Positions 8,525 through 15,993 of a stretch of DNA of 64,000 bases are shown in pieces (the first letter of the stretch is position 1; each line of letters begins with the position of its first letter). Source of the DNA: Paenibacillus sp. 481 (GTDB lineage Bacteria > Bacillota > Bacilli > Paenibacillales > Paenibacillaceae); contig NZ_CP075175.1 in the NCBI RefSeq assembly GCF_021223605.1, forward strand, positions 3,613,501 through 3,677,500, in the 5' to 3' direction. Both the position numbers and the translations under genes were made by a program. Under the pieces are notes generated by a model, which did no database searches, was not told the DNA's origin, and was given only the letters and a program-made list of their open reading frames with translations.

Positions 8525-9151
8525 TTAATCTTCGTCTTCCCAGTCCACTTTCAATACGTTGCCCGTTGTTGCAGATACGTCAATTTTCACTTCACGGCCA
8601 TCGTTCGTTTTAATTTCAACTTCGTACTCGTATTGGTTATCATCTTTGTCGAGTTCCACTTCTACGACTTTGCCAGACACTTTGTTAAGCGCGATGCGAA
8701 TAGCTTGCTCTTTCGTGATTTTCACTTTGTTAGCAATCGCATTCCCATTGGACGCGTTCTTTTTTGCAACGACGGACTTCACATTGTCGTCATCGTCACG
8801 ATCATCGCGGTCGTCATCTTGGTCGTGCCATGCTTTGCCTGTCAAAGCATCGACATACACGTCTTTGTCGTCATTTGTGTTCTTGTAGTCGATATGATAG
8901 ACAAGACGTCCGTTTTCTTTTTCCAACTCAATTTCCTCGATCGTGCCGTTGTACAAGTTCAAAGCCAATTGCTTCGCTTGCGGGCCTGTGATTTTCACTT
9001 TTTCCGCATCCGCCATGCTTACATCATCGTCCAGCTTTGCAGCCGCAAATTTGCTATATCTATTGTCATCATCATTCATCGCGTGCACCCCAGCGCTAAC
9101 TCCACCCAATGCCAATGCTCCTACCAATGTTGCGATTACGAATTTTTTCAT
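8525..9151 (-). CDS. Secreted PepSY-domain protein, tandem copy 2
   Basis: 208 residues with the same architecture as copy 1: signal peptide, acidic N-terminal part and two PepSY domains. Compared with copy 1 there are only four conservative substitutions (T/A, D/E, V/A, I/V) plus two extra C-terminal residues (WEDED against WED). The upstream 100 bp, including ribosome site, -10 region and phased operator, is also duplicated, while the downstream terminators differ. This is a recent tandem duplication of gene plus promoter. The ATG at 9151 is chosen with GAGGAGG 8 nt upstream. Function is unknown beyond the protease-modulator or envelope-stress role proposed for PepSY proteins. Confidence 0.85.
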   Translation of the reverse strand: MKKFVIATLVGALALGGVSAGVHAMNDDDNRYSKFAAAKLDDDVSMADAEKVKITGPQAKQLALNLYNGTIEEIELEKENGRLVYHIDYKNTNDDKDVYVDALTGKAWHDQDDDRDDRDDDDNVKSVVAKKNASNGNAIANKVKITKEQAIRIALNKVSGKVVEVELDKDDNQYEYEVEIKTNDGREVKIDVSATTGNVLKVDWEDED

Positions 9152-9220
9152 TTTCAATTCCTCCTCAAATTTTCGTCCGTTTGTTGTGCGAACTTCTTTC
9201 TTGATTACATCTTATAGTTT

Positions 9221-9264
9221 GAAAATGAGAAGACAACGACAGTTAGATTAGAAAACGATGAGAG
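9221..9264 (-). promoter_or_regulatory. Phased 11-bp repeat operator and promoter, PepSY copy 2
   Basis: The same four 11-bp units as at 8314-8357, identical in sequence, are followed by a TAAGAT -10. Similarity between the two upstream regions ends just beyond this block, so the operator was duplicated together with the gene. Confidence 0.6.
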
Positions 9265-9296
9265 TTTGCTTTGTGTTTGCTTTGAAAAAGGAGAAC

Positions 9297-9322
9297 ATAA
9301 AAAAGAGCTGCCGTAGCAGCTC
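9297..9322 (-). terminator. Terminator of the AraC-type regulator gene
   Basis: A perfect stem GAGCTGC/GCAGCTC (9305-9322) is followed on the minus strand by TTTTTT. It lies 45 nt after the stop codon. Confidence 0.85.
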
Positions 9323-9366
9323 AACTTTACATTCGCGTAATGACTTCATCCGCTCACGCTTGCTTT

Positions 9367-10239
9367 TTACTTTTTCACAACGGGTATCCATATTTCACTT
9401 TTGAAAGTGGGTGAACTCACATCTTTATGCTCATTCCACAATATCTCCGGTCCTTCGATAAGTTCATAGTTGGACGACGGAATCCATTCGGAATAAATGC
9501 GGCCCCATATCTGTTGCAGCGTCTCCGGAAACGGCCCGATCGCTTCGAATACAGCCCATGTAGAGGCAGGCACTTCAAGCGGTGTGAGGTGCGCCGGACA
9601 ATCTTTCGTCGTGGCTACGCCTATATAGTGATCGAGTTCTCCTTTTTCCTCCAACCTGCCCTCAGAAAAGTTCGTAGATGCACTGATTAGCCCTGCCGGC
9701 TCAACATTGGAAAGATTTTTGAGTGTCCGGATCGTCTCAAGGCCTAAACTTTTCCACATAGAAGCAATCTCTGGGTTCACCCCATTGAACATAATGGGCA
9801 CCCTTTTATGAATCCCAACGATACGAAAGCCCTCTTTTTCCTCCATTCGGTAGTTCATTTCAGTTCCTCCTTTAATGCTAATTTGAAAAGTCATTCGCGG
9901 GTAAGCCTTCAGTGGATGGCCACTATTTCGGGCTTCTGACGGGGTGATACCGTGTAACTGTTGAAAAGCCCGTGCAAAAGAATCAGGTGAGTTGTACCCG
10001 TATTTGATGGCCAGGTCAATGACCTTCACGGGGCTGTCTTTAAGCTCAAATGCTGCACAAGTTAGCCGTCTGCGGCGGATGTATTCCGATAGCGAAATGC
10101 CTGCAAGCGAGGAGAACATTCGCTTAAAATGATATTCGGAGCAGAGCGCTATCCTTGCGACTTCTTTAAAGTCAATCTCATCGGTAAGATGGTCTTCTAT
10201 ATACTGTATCGCGCCATTCATGCCCTGAAGAGAATCCAT
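9367..10239 (-). CDS. AraC-family regulator with GyrI-like effector domain
   Basis: The 290-residue protein has two AraC helix-turn-helix motifs at about residues 10-110 ([18 protein letters not shown] and [21 protein letters not shown]), followed by a GyrI/Rob-type effector-binding domain at about 130-290 that ends in [10 protein letters not shown]. Regulators with this arrangement bind small, often toxic or amphipathic molecules and activate efflux or detoxification genes. It is an intracellular DNA-binding protein. It lies inside the PepSY cluster but lacks the shared operator, so it may be a passenger or an extra regulator. No target is evident. Confidence 0.87.
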   Translation of the reverse strand: MDSLQGMNGAIQYIEDHLTDEIDFKEVARIALCSEYHFKRMFSSLAGISLSEYIRRRRLTCAAFELKDSPVKVIDLAIKYGYNSPDSFARAFQQLHGITPSEARNSGHPLKAYPRMTFQISIKGGTEMNYRMEEKEGFRIVGIHKRVPIMFNGVNPEIASMWKSLGLETIRTLKNLSNVEPAGLISASTNFSEGRLEEKGELDHYIGVATTKDCPAHLTPLEVPASTWAVFEAIGPFPETLQQIWGRIYSEWIPSSNYELIEGPEILWNEHKDVSSPTFKSEIWIPVVKK

Positions 10240-10322
10240 CGTCGATCACCTCCTTGGTTATAAGAATAGCAGGGGTTGAATGTGTCGATCCGACATTTCG
10301 TGCACCGTTTTGTCGGGATCAT

Positions 10323-11204
10323 TTAGGGTTTCCAATCTAAATACTCGGCAAATGTGGAGGGAGAAATCGTTTTTATTTGGTTCGTATGTGTATCAATAAT
10401 GACCAGATCGGTACTACTGGACTTATGCATGTTTGCTAGTAAATAATCTCCATCTGGAGAAGGTTTAAAAGGCCAAAAAGTTCGATCTGTGACTTGGATA
10501 GAAGTTCGGTTATTTTCGCTTAATGATTCGATATGGACGATATTTTTCGCGTTAAACAGTTGATAGGCTAAAAACTTTTTGTTAAAAGAAAGAGAAGGGT
10601 GAGCAGCATTACGTTTATACACATACTTGTTATGGTTGACGATGTTGTATGCTCCAATATTGGAATGAGCAGGGTTACTGTCGTCCGTATACAGGACTGT
10701 GTTGGAATCTAGCCAATCGTAGTAAGGGGATTCGATGTTCGTAATCAGGGTTAATTGTTTGCTATCCAAATTGTAATAGGCTAATTGATTGTTCGTTATG
10801 AAACTAATTGCGTTTCTGCTAGGGACAAATTTGGGATAGGTTACTTTTTCACCGGAGTAAAGATGTTGCCTTCGTGTATAGGAGCCATTGTCGTCCCAAA
10901 TGGCATAGACGTCCTGAATATTTGAGTTGCGTTGATTATCAATCACGGCAATGAGCTGGTCTGGGTTGTTCACGTTGTACTGTGGTTGATATATCACGTT
11001 ACGAATTTCAGTGGTGACCTCTTTTTTGGGATCATATTTAATTAGGGGAACGACGGGTGCTCCATTTCTTTGCATCATTATTATTTCACCATTTAATGTT
11101 GCGAAATCTTTATCTTTATTAAATAGGTACAAGGTTGCTAGGGCGATGAGCAGGGCGGCTACCCCGCCGATTAGCCATACGGCATGTTTGTTCATTTGAA
11201 TCAT
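10323..11204 (-). CDS. Membrane-anchored protein with propeller-like repeats, unknown function
   Basis: About 293 residues. A single N-terminal membrane helix (AVWLIGGVAALLIALATLYL) is followed by an extracytoplasmic region with repeating motifs such as SPDGDYLLAN, NKKFLAYQLFN, DWLDSNTVLYTDD and FVPSRNAISFITNN. This pattern resembles TolB/WD-type beta-propeller blades. The ATG at 11204 is preferred: AAAGGA lies 11 nt upstream and overlaps the more upstream ATG at 11216. No enzyme motif was found. It sits between PepSY genes, so a role in the same envelope process is possible but is an inference from position. Confidence 0.6.
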   Translation of the reverse strand: MIQMNKHAVWLIGGVAALLIALATLYLFNKDKDFATLNGEIIMMQRNGAPVVPLIKYDPKKEVTTEIRNVIYQPQYNVNNPDQLIAVIDNQRNSNIQDVYAIWDDNGSYTRRQHLYSGEKVTYPKFVPSRNAISFITNNQLAYYNLDSKQLTLITNIESPYYDWLDSNTVLYTDDSNPAHSNIGAYNIVNHNKYVYKRNAAHPSLSFNKKFLAYQLFNAKNIVHIESLSENNRTSIQVTDRTFWPFKPSPDGDYLLANMHKSSSTDLVIIDTHTNQIKTISPSTFAEYLDWKP

Positions 11205-11272
11205 TGAATTCACCATCCTTTGTATGAATGATAATTAAGAATTAATTTAAATTATTGCAAATTTGTGTGCCA

Positions 11273-11323
11273 TATACAACAAAGACGCTTACGTGATAGG
11301 ATTCAAATCCTAACGTAAGCGCC
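11273..11323 (-). terminator. Terminator of PepSY gene 3
   Basis: The same hairpin as at 8438-8488 (GGCGCTTACGTTAGG stem) occurs here with one mismatch in 51 bp, although the adjacent PepSY genes have diverged strongly. Confidence 0.8.
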
Positions 11324-11357
11324 GGTACATGCATGAACTCAATTGTAAAAGATTAAA

Positions 11358-12110
11358 TTAATCTTCGTCTTCCCAGTCCACTTTCAGGATTTTCCCCGTT
11401 TTAGCGGACACATCAATTTTGACTTCACGACCGTCTGTTGTTTTAATTTCAATTTCATATTCGTATCTATTGTCGTCGTTGTCCAATTCGACCTCTGTAA
11501 CCGTGCCAGCTACTTTGTTCAGTGCAATTTGGACAGCTTTGTCTTTCGTAATGTACTGTTGTTTGTTCGAAGGCTTGGTCGTAGAAGTAGACTCCTTTTT
11601 CTTAGGTGGAGTAACTTTCACTTTATCATCATCGTCATCGTCAGTTTGCCATGCTTTACCTGTGATCGCGTCCACATAGACGTCGAAGTCGTCATCGGTA
11701 TTTTTAAAGTCAACATGGTAGTAGAGACGTCCATTATCTTTTTCCAGCTCGATGTCTTCAATTGTACCATTGAACAATTTCAACGCCGCTTGCTTTGCTT
11801 GCGTAAACGAAATTTTCACTTTGTTCTTATCTTTTTTGCTTACATCATCGTCTACTTTAAACATAAGCGACTTAAATGGTTTCTTGTCGTCGTTATCATC
11901 GTCATTATTGTTATTTTGTTTGGAAGTTGCTTGTACAGTTGAAGCAGTAGCGACCGCCGTGTTGATTTTTTCTGCTGCTACTTTCACGGCTACTGGGCTA
12001 GCACTAACAGGATTCGTGTCGTTGCCGTTGCCGCTCATTGCGTTTACGCCAACACCGATTCCACCTAGTGACAAAGCTCCAATTAATGATGCAATAACAA
12101 ATTTATTCAT
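11358..12110 (-). CDS. Secreted PepSY-domain protein 3
   Basis: 250 residues. A signal peptide (FVIASLIGALSLGG, cleavage probably near GVNA) is followed by a Thr/Ala/Asn-rich stretch, an acidic segment (NNNDDDNDDKK) and two PepSY domains, about residues 100-160 and 185-250. The C-terminal DGREVKIDVSAKTGKILKVDWEDED is close to copies 1 and 2, but the N-terminal half is diverged and longer. GAGGAGG lies 6 nt before the ATG. Its promoter carries the same 11-bp-phased repeats, which groups it with copies 1, 2 and 4 as a probable regulon. Substrate or partner is unknown. Confidence 0.85.
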   Translation of the reverse strand: MNKFVIASLIGALSLGGIGVGVNAMSGNGNDTNPVSASPVAVKVAAEKINTAVATASTVQATSKQNNNNDDDNDDKKPFKSLMFKVDDDVSKKDKNKVKISFTQAKQAALKLFNGTIEDIELEKDNGRLYYHVDFKNTDDDFDVYVDAITGKAWQTDDDDDDKVKVTPPKKKESTSTTKPSNKQQYITKDKAVQIALNKVAGTVTEVELDNDDNRYEYEIEIKTTDGREVKIDVSAKTGKILKVDWEDED

Positions 12111-12176
12111 ATATATCCTCCTCAGTTGTGTTTGTTGTCGGTTTGTTTCTGTGTGATTAATATCATCATAAGATAT

Positions 12177-12220
12177 AAAAATGAGAAGTTCGCGATAACA
12201 ACATTAGAAATTGATGAGAA
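12177..12220 (-). promoter_or_regulatory. Phased 11-bp repeat operator and promoter, PepSY 3
   Basis: Minus-strand units TTCTCATCAAT, TTCTAATGTTG, TTATCGCGAAC and TTCTCATTTTT follow each other at exact 11-bp period. A TATGAT -10 begins 11 nt after the last TTCTCA. Units 1, 2 and 4 match those of the other PepSY promoters, although the surrounding sequence has diverged. Confidence 0.62.
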
Positions 12221-12351
12221 CGGTGAGATCTAATACGAATTTATATCATATATCGGAATTTGTTGCAAATTGATGAATAGCACGGTGGGGAAAAATGGTG
12301 GGCTGCAATTTTTCGAATCAGGGGAGGTTATGGCGAGAAGGATACAACCTA

Positions 12352-12534
12352 TAACGGTTACCACAGCTGCTATTTTGCCAGATTTGCACGTTTTCGATTT
12401 CTAACGGATGCCAGAGCGCTTATTTGATGATCGGATACGACATTTAAGCCATTTTCATTAAAATAAGCGCTAGCATAACCTTTAGATTTCAAATGGTATC
12501 TCATTCTAGCAATTAGCGACTGTGGTAACCGTTA
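12352..12534. mobile_element. 183-bp MITE-like element, copy 1
   Basis: TAACGGTTACCACAG at 12352-12366 is the exact inverted complement of CTGTGGTAACCGTTA at 12520-12534. Inside, GCGCTTATTT (12416-12425) and AAATAAGCGC (12461-12470) form a second perfect inverted repeat. There is no coding capacity. A related element of the same 183-bp length lies at 35143-35325. Terminal inverted repeats, fixed length and dispersal suggest a non-autonomous transposable element. No target-site duplication was recognised. Confidence 0.6.
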
Positions 12535-12637
12535 GAATCGAAAGGGAGATTCTATACATCGCTGAGGCTGCTCTAACTCCAGCTGCAACTGAAACTCCGG
12601 CCTCAGCTCCAGCTTCGGCTCCATATCCATTTCGCAT

Positions 12638-13159
12638 CTACACGGCATTAAAAGCAGGCGGATACTGAACTGTTCCGTTAATCCCACTCAGTGAACCACT
12701 CTTCGTTTCAAGCACCATAAATACTTCAGCGGGAACGGGGAATGGACACGCAATTCCTTTCGTATGTGCGGGTACGAAACCGAACTTCGGATAATAATCA
12801 GGATGACCTAGCACGACAACGTGCTCATACCCTAGTTCTTCGCACTTTTTTAATCCTGCTCTAATCAAGGCAGAGCCTATTCCTTGTTGCTGGTAATCAG
12901 GTGAGACAGCCATGGGAGCAAGTCCTAATGTGGGTACGGTTCCGCTGCTCGTTTCAATCGAGATCGTACTGAACATCACATGTCCAATGACTTCAGCGCC
13001 TTCGTTAGTAACGGCAACCAAAGATAGCTCGGGAACAAAAAACGCAGATGCTCGGATCGCTTCTACCAGTTTGGCTTCGCCTTCCCCCTTGAAAGCGAGG
13101 TTGTTTACCGTTCGAATGGCCATTATATCTTGATGTTGCTCGGGACGAATGTTAAACAA
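12638..13159 (-). CDS. GNAT acetyltransferase, YhbS-like
   Basis: About 173 residues. The GNAT core includes LGLAPMAVSPDYQQQGIGSALIRAG for the acetyl-CoA site and VVVLGHPDYYPKFGF, a hallmark of the YhbS-like group. The substrate is unknown. A TTG start at 13159 gives an N-terminus (FNIRPEQHQDI) typical of the family, with GGAAGGG 11 nt upstream; the open frame continues to 13237 but without a ribosome site. After the TAG stop the same frame stays open for 43 more codons of Ala/Gly/Glu-rich sequence and enters the MITE-like element, so the C-terminus may have changed recently. Confidence 0.72.
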   Translation of the reverse strand: MFNIRPEQHQDIMAIRTVNNLAFKGEGEAKLVEAIRASAFFVPELSLVAVTNEGAEVIGHVMFSTISIETSSGTVPTLGLAPMAVSPDYQQQGIGSALIRAGLKKCEELGYEHVVVLGHPDYYPKFGFVPAHTKGIACPFPVPAEVFMVLETKSGSLSGINGTVQYPPAFNAV

Positions 13160-13362
13160 TGAAGGTACTTCCCTTCCAAATTTAATAGTTAATTTACATT
13201 TTGAAGTATATCTTGTATTTGAAAATGGAACAAGCATGCTGTGCTGGTCGCAAGTTGGTACCTAAGCAAGCAAAGGGAGGGTGTAGGAGTGTTTGTCCTA
13301 GCCGCTCCCTTAAGTAGGGTTAAGCCACAATATAATAGTTGCGTAAAGAGTTATTGATCAAT

Positions 13363-13407
13363 AAAAAAGGTCGAGTTCGGTTCCAAATTGGTTCCCGAAT
13401 TCGACCC
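13363..13407 (-). terminator. Terminator of PepSY gene 4
   Basis: GGTCGA.TTCGG pairs with CCGAA.TCGACC, followed by TTTTTT on the minus strand. A weaker T-run on the plus side means it could also work in the other direction. Confidence 0.82.
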
Positions 13408-13509
13408 TTTTCGCTGCCTTAAACGTAGACTAGCGCATTTTTTTGCCTAGTATGAAATGGGTGACCCGTCTATGATTTGCGGGATCCCGTGTAAGAAGTT
13501 GCGTGTTCG

Positions 13510-14391
13510 TTAGTCGTCCCATGAGACAGACGTTTTACCCGTGTAAGCATTGACCTCAACCGTTACCGTTTCGTTGTTGGAAGTTTGAATTTCAACTTCA
13601 TATTGAGCGTCATCTTCTTCATATTCGATCTTTATAACGGTGCCTTTTACTTTTGTAGTAGCAATTTTTTTGGCTTCCGCTTGAGAAATTATCGATTGCG
13701 GCTTCTTTGTAGCTCCCGTTCCACCTGTGCCACCCGTTCCACTAGTTCCTTCGGTTGGCTTGGCAGGCTGTTGTTTCTTCTTCTGTGTGCTCGAAAACTC
13801 AACCCCGCCAGTCCGTTTGTTGACTTCAACAATAGACTTGGACTTTGCAGAATCTACGGTGACAACGTAGACGTCCACACCGTTGCGCTTGCCTTGCTTA
13901 AGTTGCGTCACTTTGCCTTGAGCTTTTTGCAGTGCAATTTGCTTCGCTTGTTGTTCGGTAATGGATTTCGTCCCGGGCGGTTGCTTCGGTTTGTCCGGGG
14001 TAGTTGGTGTAACCGGCTTAGGCGTCACCGTTGACCCGTCAGGATTGTTAGGCGTCGTTGGTTGAGTGGGTGTTGTTGGCTTGCCGTTCACCTTTTTGTT
14101 CACGAGTGCTAAGTGAAGCACATCACCCGTTGATGCATCTGCTTTAATGTCATATGTGCCGTTCTCATTATGCAATTTCATTGTGTACACAAAGTTGCGA
14201 CCGCTTGGCTCAAGACTAAGGTCGGTAATCTCGCCGGGGTACTTTTCCATGATGTGCTTCCGCATCTGTTCTTTACTGAATAAAGCATGGTCTTCCTTCG
14301 CGAATATGAATTTGACACCGAGCAATATTGCGATAAGGATGACCGCCGCGCCGACTAGCGCGAATATTCGGTTACGTTTCATTTGCATCAT
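13510..14391 (-). CDS. Membrane-anchored protein with three PepSY domains
   Basis: 293 residues. One N-terminal membrane helix (IFALVGAAVILIAILLGVKFIF) serves as anchor. Three PepSY-type domains follow, about residues 36-95, 140-205 and 232-292, separated by a Pro/Thr-rich linker (about 103-138) and a Gly/Thr linker (GTGGTGGTG). The last domain ends VTVEVNAYTGKTSVSWDD. Unlike the three secreted paralogues it stays on the membrane, and it is adjacent to the sensor kinase gene on the same strand. It could be a sensory partner of that kinase, an inference from topology and position. The promoter has the shared TTCTCA repeats. Confidence 0.8.
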   Translation of the reverse strand: MMQMKRNRIFALVGAAVILIAILLGVKFIFAKEDHALFSKEQMRKHIMEKYPGEITDLSLEPSGRNFVYTMKLHNENGTYDIKADASTGDVLHLALVNKKVNGKPTTPTQPTTPNNPDGSTVTPKPVTPTTPDKPKQPPGTKSITEQQAKQIALQKAQGKVTQLKQGKRNGVDVYVVTVDSAKSKSIVEVNKRTGGVEFSSTQKKKQQPAKPTEGTSGTGGTGGTGATKKPQSIISQAEAKKIATTKVKGTVIKIEYEEDDAQYEVEIQTSNNETVTVEVNAYTGKTSVSWDD

Positions 14392-14436
14392 AAGGCATCA
14401 CCTAATCGTTTGCATTTTAACCATACTATAAAGCAT

Positions 14437-14458
14437 GAAAATGAGAAATTACTGAGAA
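14437..14458 (-). promoter_or_regulatory. Phased 11-bp repeat operator and promoter, PepSY 4
   Basis: Two adjacent minus-strand 11-bp units, TTCTCAGTAAT and TTCTCATTTTC, are followed 11 nt after the last TTCTCA by a TATAGT -10. Spacing and sequence match the three other PepSY promoters. Confidence 0.6.
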
Positions 14459-14492
14459 AAACCGCTAATCAGTCGCAAGTGTGAAAATTTAT

Positions 14493-14562
14493 TTGTGCAT
14501 TGTGCATTGTGCATTGTGCGTTGTGCATTGTGCGCTATGCGACATACGACATACGACATGCG
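14493..14562. repeat. Heptamer tandem array (10 units)
   Basis: Ten consecutive 7-bp units occur in strict phase: six TTGTGCR units, then CTATGCG, ACATACG twice and ACATGCG. The array lies between the kinase stop codon (14572) and the promoter of PepSY gene 4. Seen directly; no function is implied. Confidence 0.9.
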
Positions 14563-14571
14563 TTAGGCATG

Positions 14572-15987
14572 TTACACCTGCTCGTGTGCGGCGAAAGGTA
14601 TGGTAACGATAAAGGATGTGCCTTCTCCTTCCCGACTGTCAATTTCAATTTCCCCACTGTGGGCGTCTACAATTCGCTTGGCGATGGACAAGCCCAGACC
14701 TGTGCCACCCGTTTCCCGACTACGTGCCTTGTCTACACGGTAGAAACGGTCAAAAATATGTTCAATATCTTCCTGTGGGATGCCGATACCATGATCTTTC
14801 ACTTTGAAAAAGACACCCGCCTGACTGTGCTGCGACGGTGCGTCCTGTGCCTCATGCGTATATCCCACATGCAGCTCAACCGCATGGCTGCTATATTTAA
14901 GCGCGTTATCAAGCAATATGTACATGAGCTGCTTTAATTTTTTCTCATCGGCATCGCCAATGATGTCGTGCTCAGCTCCATGGAACGTAATCGTACGATC
15001 GTGCACCATTTTTAGCATCTTAATCGTTTCCTGGCCGATCGCCGTTACATTAACTTTCGACAACTGAATGTCCCACTCTGCATCTTGTCCAGCCAACGAC
15101 AGCATTTGATTCGCCATATCTTTCATCCGCCCGGCCTCCGCATAAATGGCGTCAACGGATTCCGCCAGCACTTCAGGGTCATTCATTCCCCAGCGCTTCA
15201 GCATGCTGGCGTAGCTCTCGATGACGGTAAGCGGTGTCTTTAACTCATGCGAAGCATCCGAAACGAATTGCTGCTGCTTGTCAAAATTGTCTTTAAGCAG
15301 GTCCATCATCTTGTTAAACGTGTTGCCGAGCTTGTACAACTCGTCCTTTGAACTGCCCTTCAGCTCGAGCTTCTTAAACATGCTGCGGCGCTGAATTTCT
15401 TCCATCGTCCGAATTAAGTTGTTAATCGGACGTAATATGACTTGGCTTAACATTCTTCCCGCCAAGAAGGAAGGGACAAGTACGACTAGCGACGCGACAA
15501 TTAAGATGTAGCGAAGCATTTTTAAATTCTCTTCCATGGAGGCAAGATTTTCTGTCACTTCGAGCACGGCGACTGACCCGTCTTTCCATATAAGCGGGAC
15601 GTAGGCGACGGCGAGCGTCATGCCTTGAATTTGTTTCAGTTCTTCTGTCTGGACGTTTTTGTACGTCTTAGGCAGTTTTTTATATTTTAAAAGATCAGCT
15701 TCTGTATGGGCAGTTGCTGTGTTGGCTACGCTATTACCGTCTGGCTTGATAATGCGGAGCATGCCATCGGGCGGCAAGTAAGCGTCAAGCAATTCTTTAA
15801 CTGGAATAGAGTTAAGATCAAACTTGCTAATGCCTGTCGCGATCTGCTCTGCGTGCAAGCGTACCCGCTCCAGCTCCTCGGACGTCGTCATTCGGTAAAA
15901 GAAAACGAATATCGACGTATTAATGACGAGCGTAATAAGAATAAGCCAGACGGTAGAGTACAAATGAATTTTGTTTCTTAAATTCAT
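14572..15987 (-). CDS. Two-component sensor histidine kinase, YkoH-like
   Basis: The 471-residue kinase has membrane helices at about residues 12-32 and 158-180, flanking an extracytoplasmic domain of about 125 residues. A HAMP domain (about 180-235), the HisKA box SDASHELKTPLT with the phosphorylated His, and HATPase motifs LLDNALKYS, DHGIGIP and GGTGLGLSIAKRI follow. It starts 6 nt after the response-regulator stop, so both are one operon. The surrounding PepSY genes recall the ykoG-ykoH-ykoI-ykoJ arrangement of B. subtilis. The signal is unknown; the PepSY proteins may modulate it, which is an inference. Confidence 0.9.
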   Translation of the reverse strand: MNLRNKIHLYSTVWLILITLVINTSIFVFFYRMTTSEELERVRLHAEQIATGISKFDLNSIPVKELLDAYLPPDGMLRIIKPDGNSVANTATAHTEADLLKYKKLPKTYKNVQTEELKQIQGMTLAVAYVPLIWKDGSVAVLEVTENLASMEENLKMLRYILIVASLVVLVPSFLAGRMLSQVILRPINNLIRTMEEIQRRSMFKKLELKGSSKDELYKLGNTFNKMMDLLKDNFDKQQQFVSDASHELKTPLTVIESYASMLKRWGMNDPEVLAESVDAIYAEAGRMKDMANQMLSLAGQDAEWDIQLSKVNVTAIGQETIKMLKMVHDRTITFHGAEHDIIGDADEKKLKQLMYILLDNALKYSSHAVELHVGYTHEAQDAPSQHSQAGVFFKVKDHGIGIPQEDIEHIFDRFYRVDKARSRETGGTGLGLSIAKRIVDAHSGEIEIDSREGEGTSFIVTIPFAAHEQV

Positions 15988-15993
15988 ACGCAG

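Noticed and set aside
7726-9217. Long plus-strand open frames opposite the PepSY genes (e.g. 194 codons at 7726 and 8633)
   Set aside because: They are antisense shadows of highly biased acidic coding sequence; both repeat because the gene is duplicated, lack ribosome sites, and encode Ile/Val/Phe-rich nonsense.
14493-14562. Possible CRISPR-like array
   Set aside because: Units are 7 bp without spacers and no cas gene is near; this is a simple tandem repeat. The same holds for 31131-31284.
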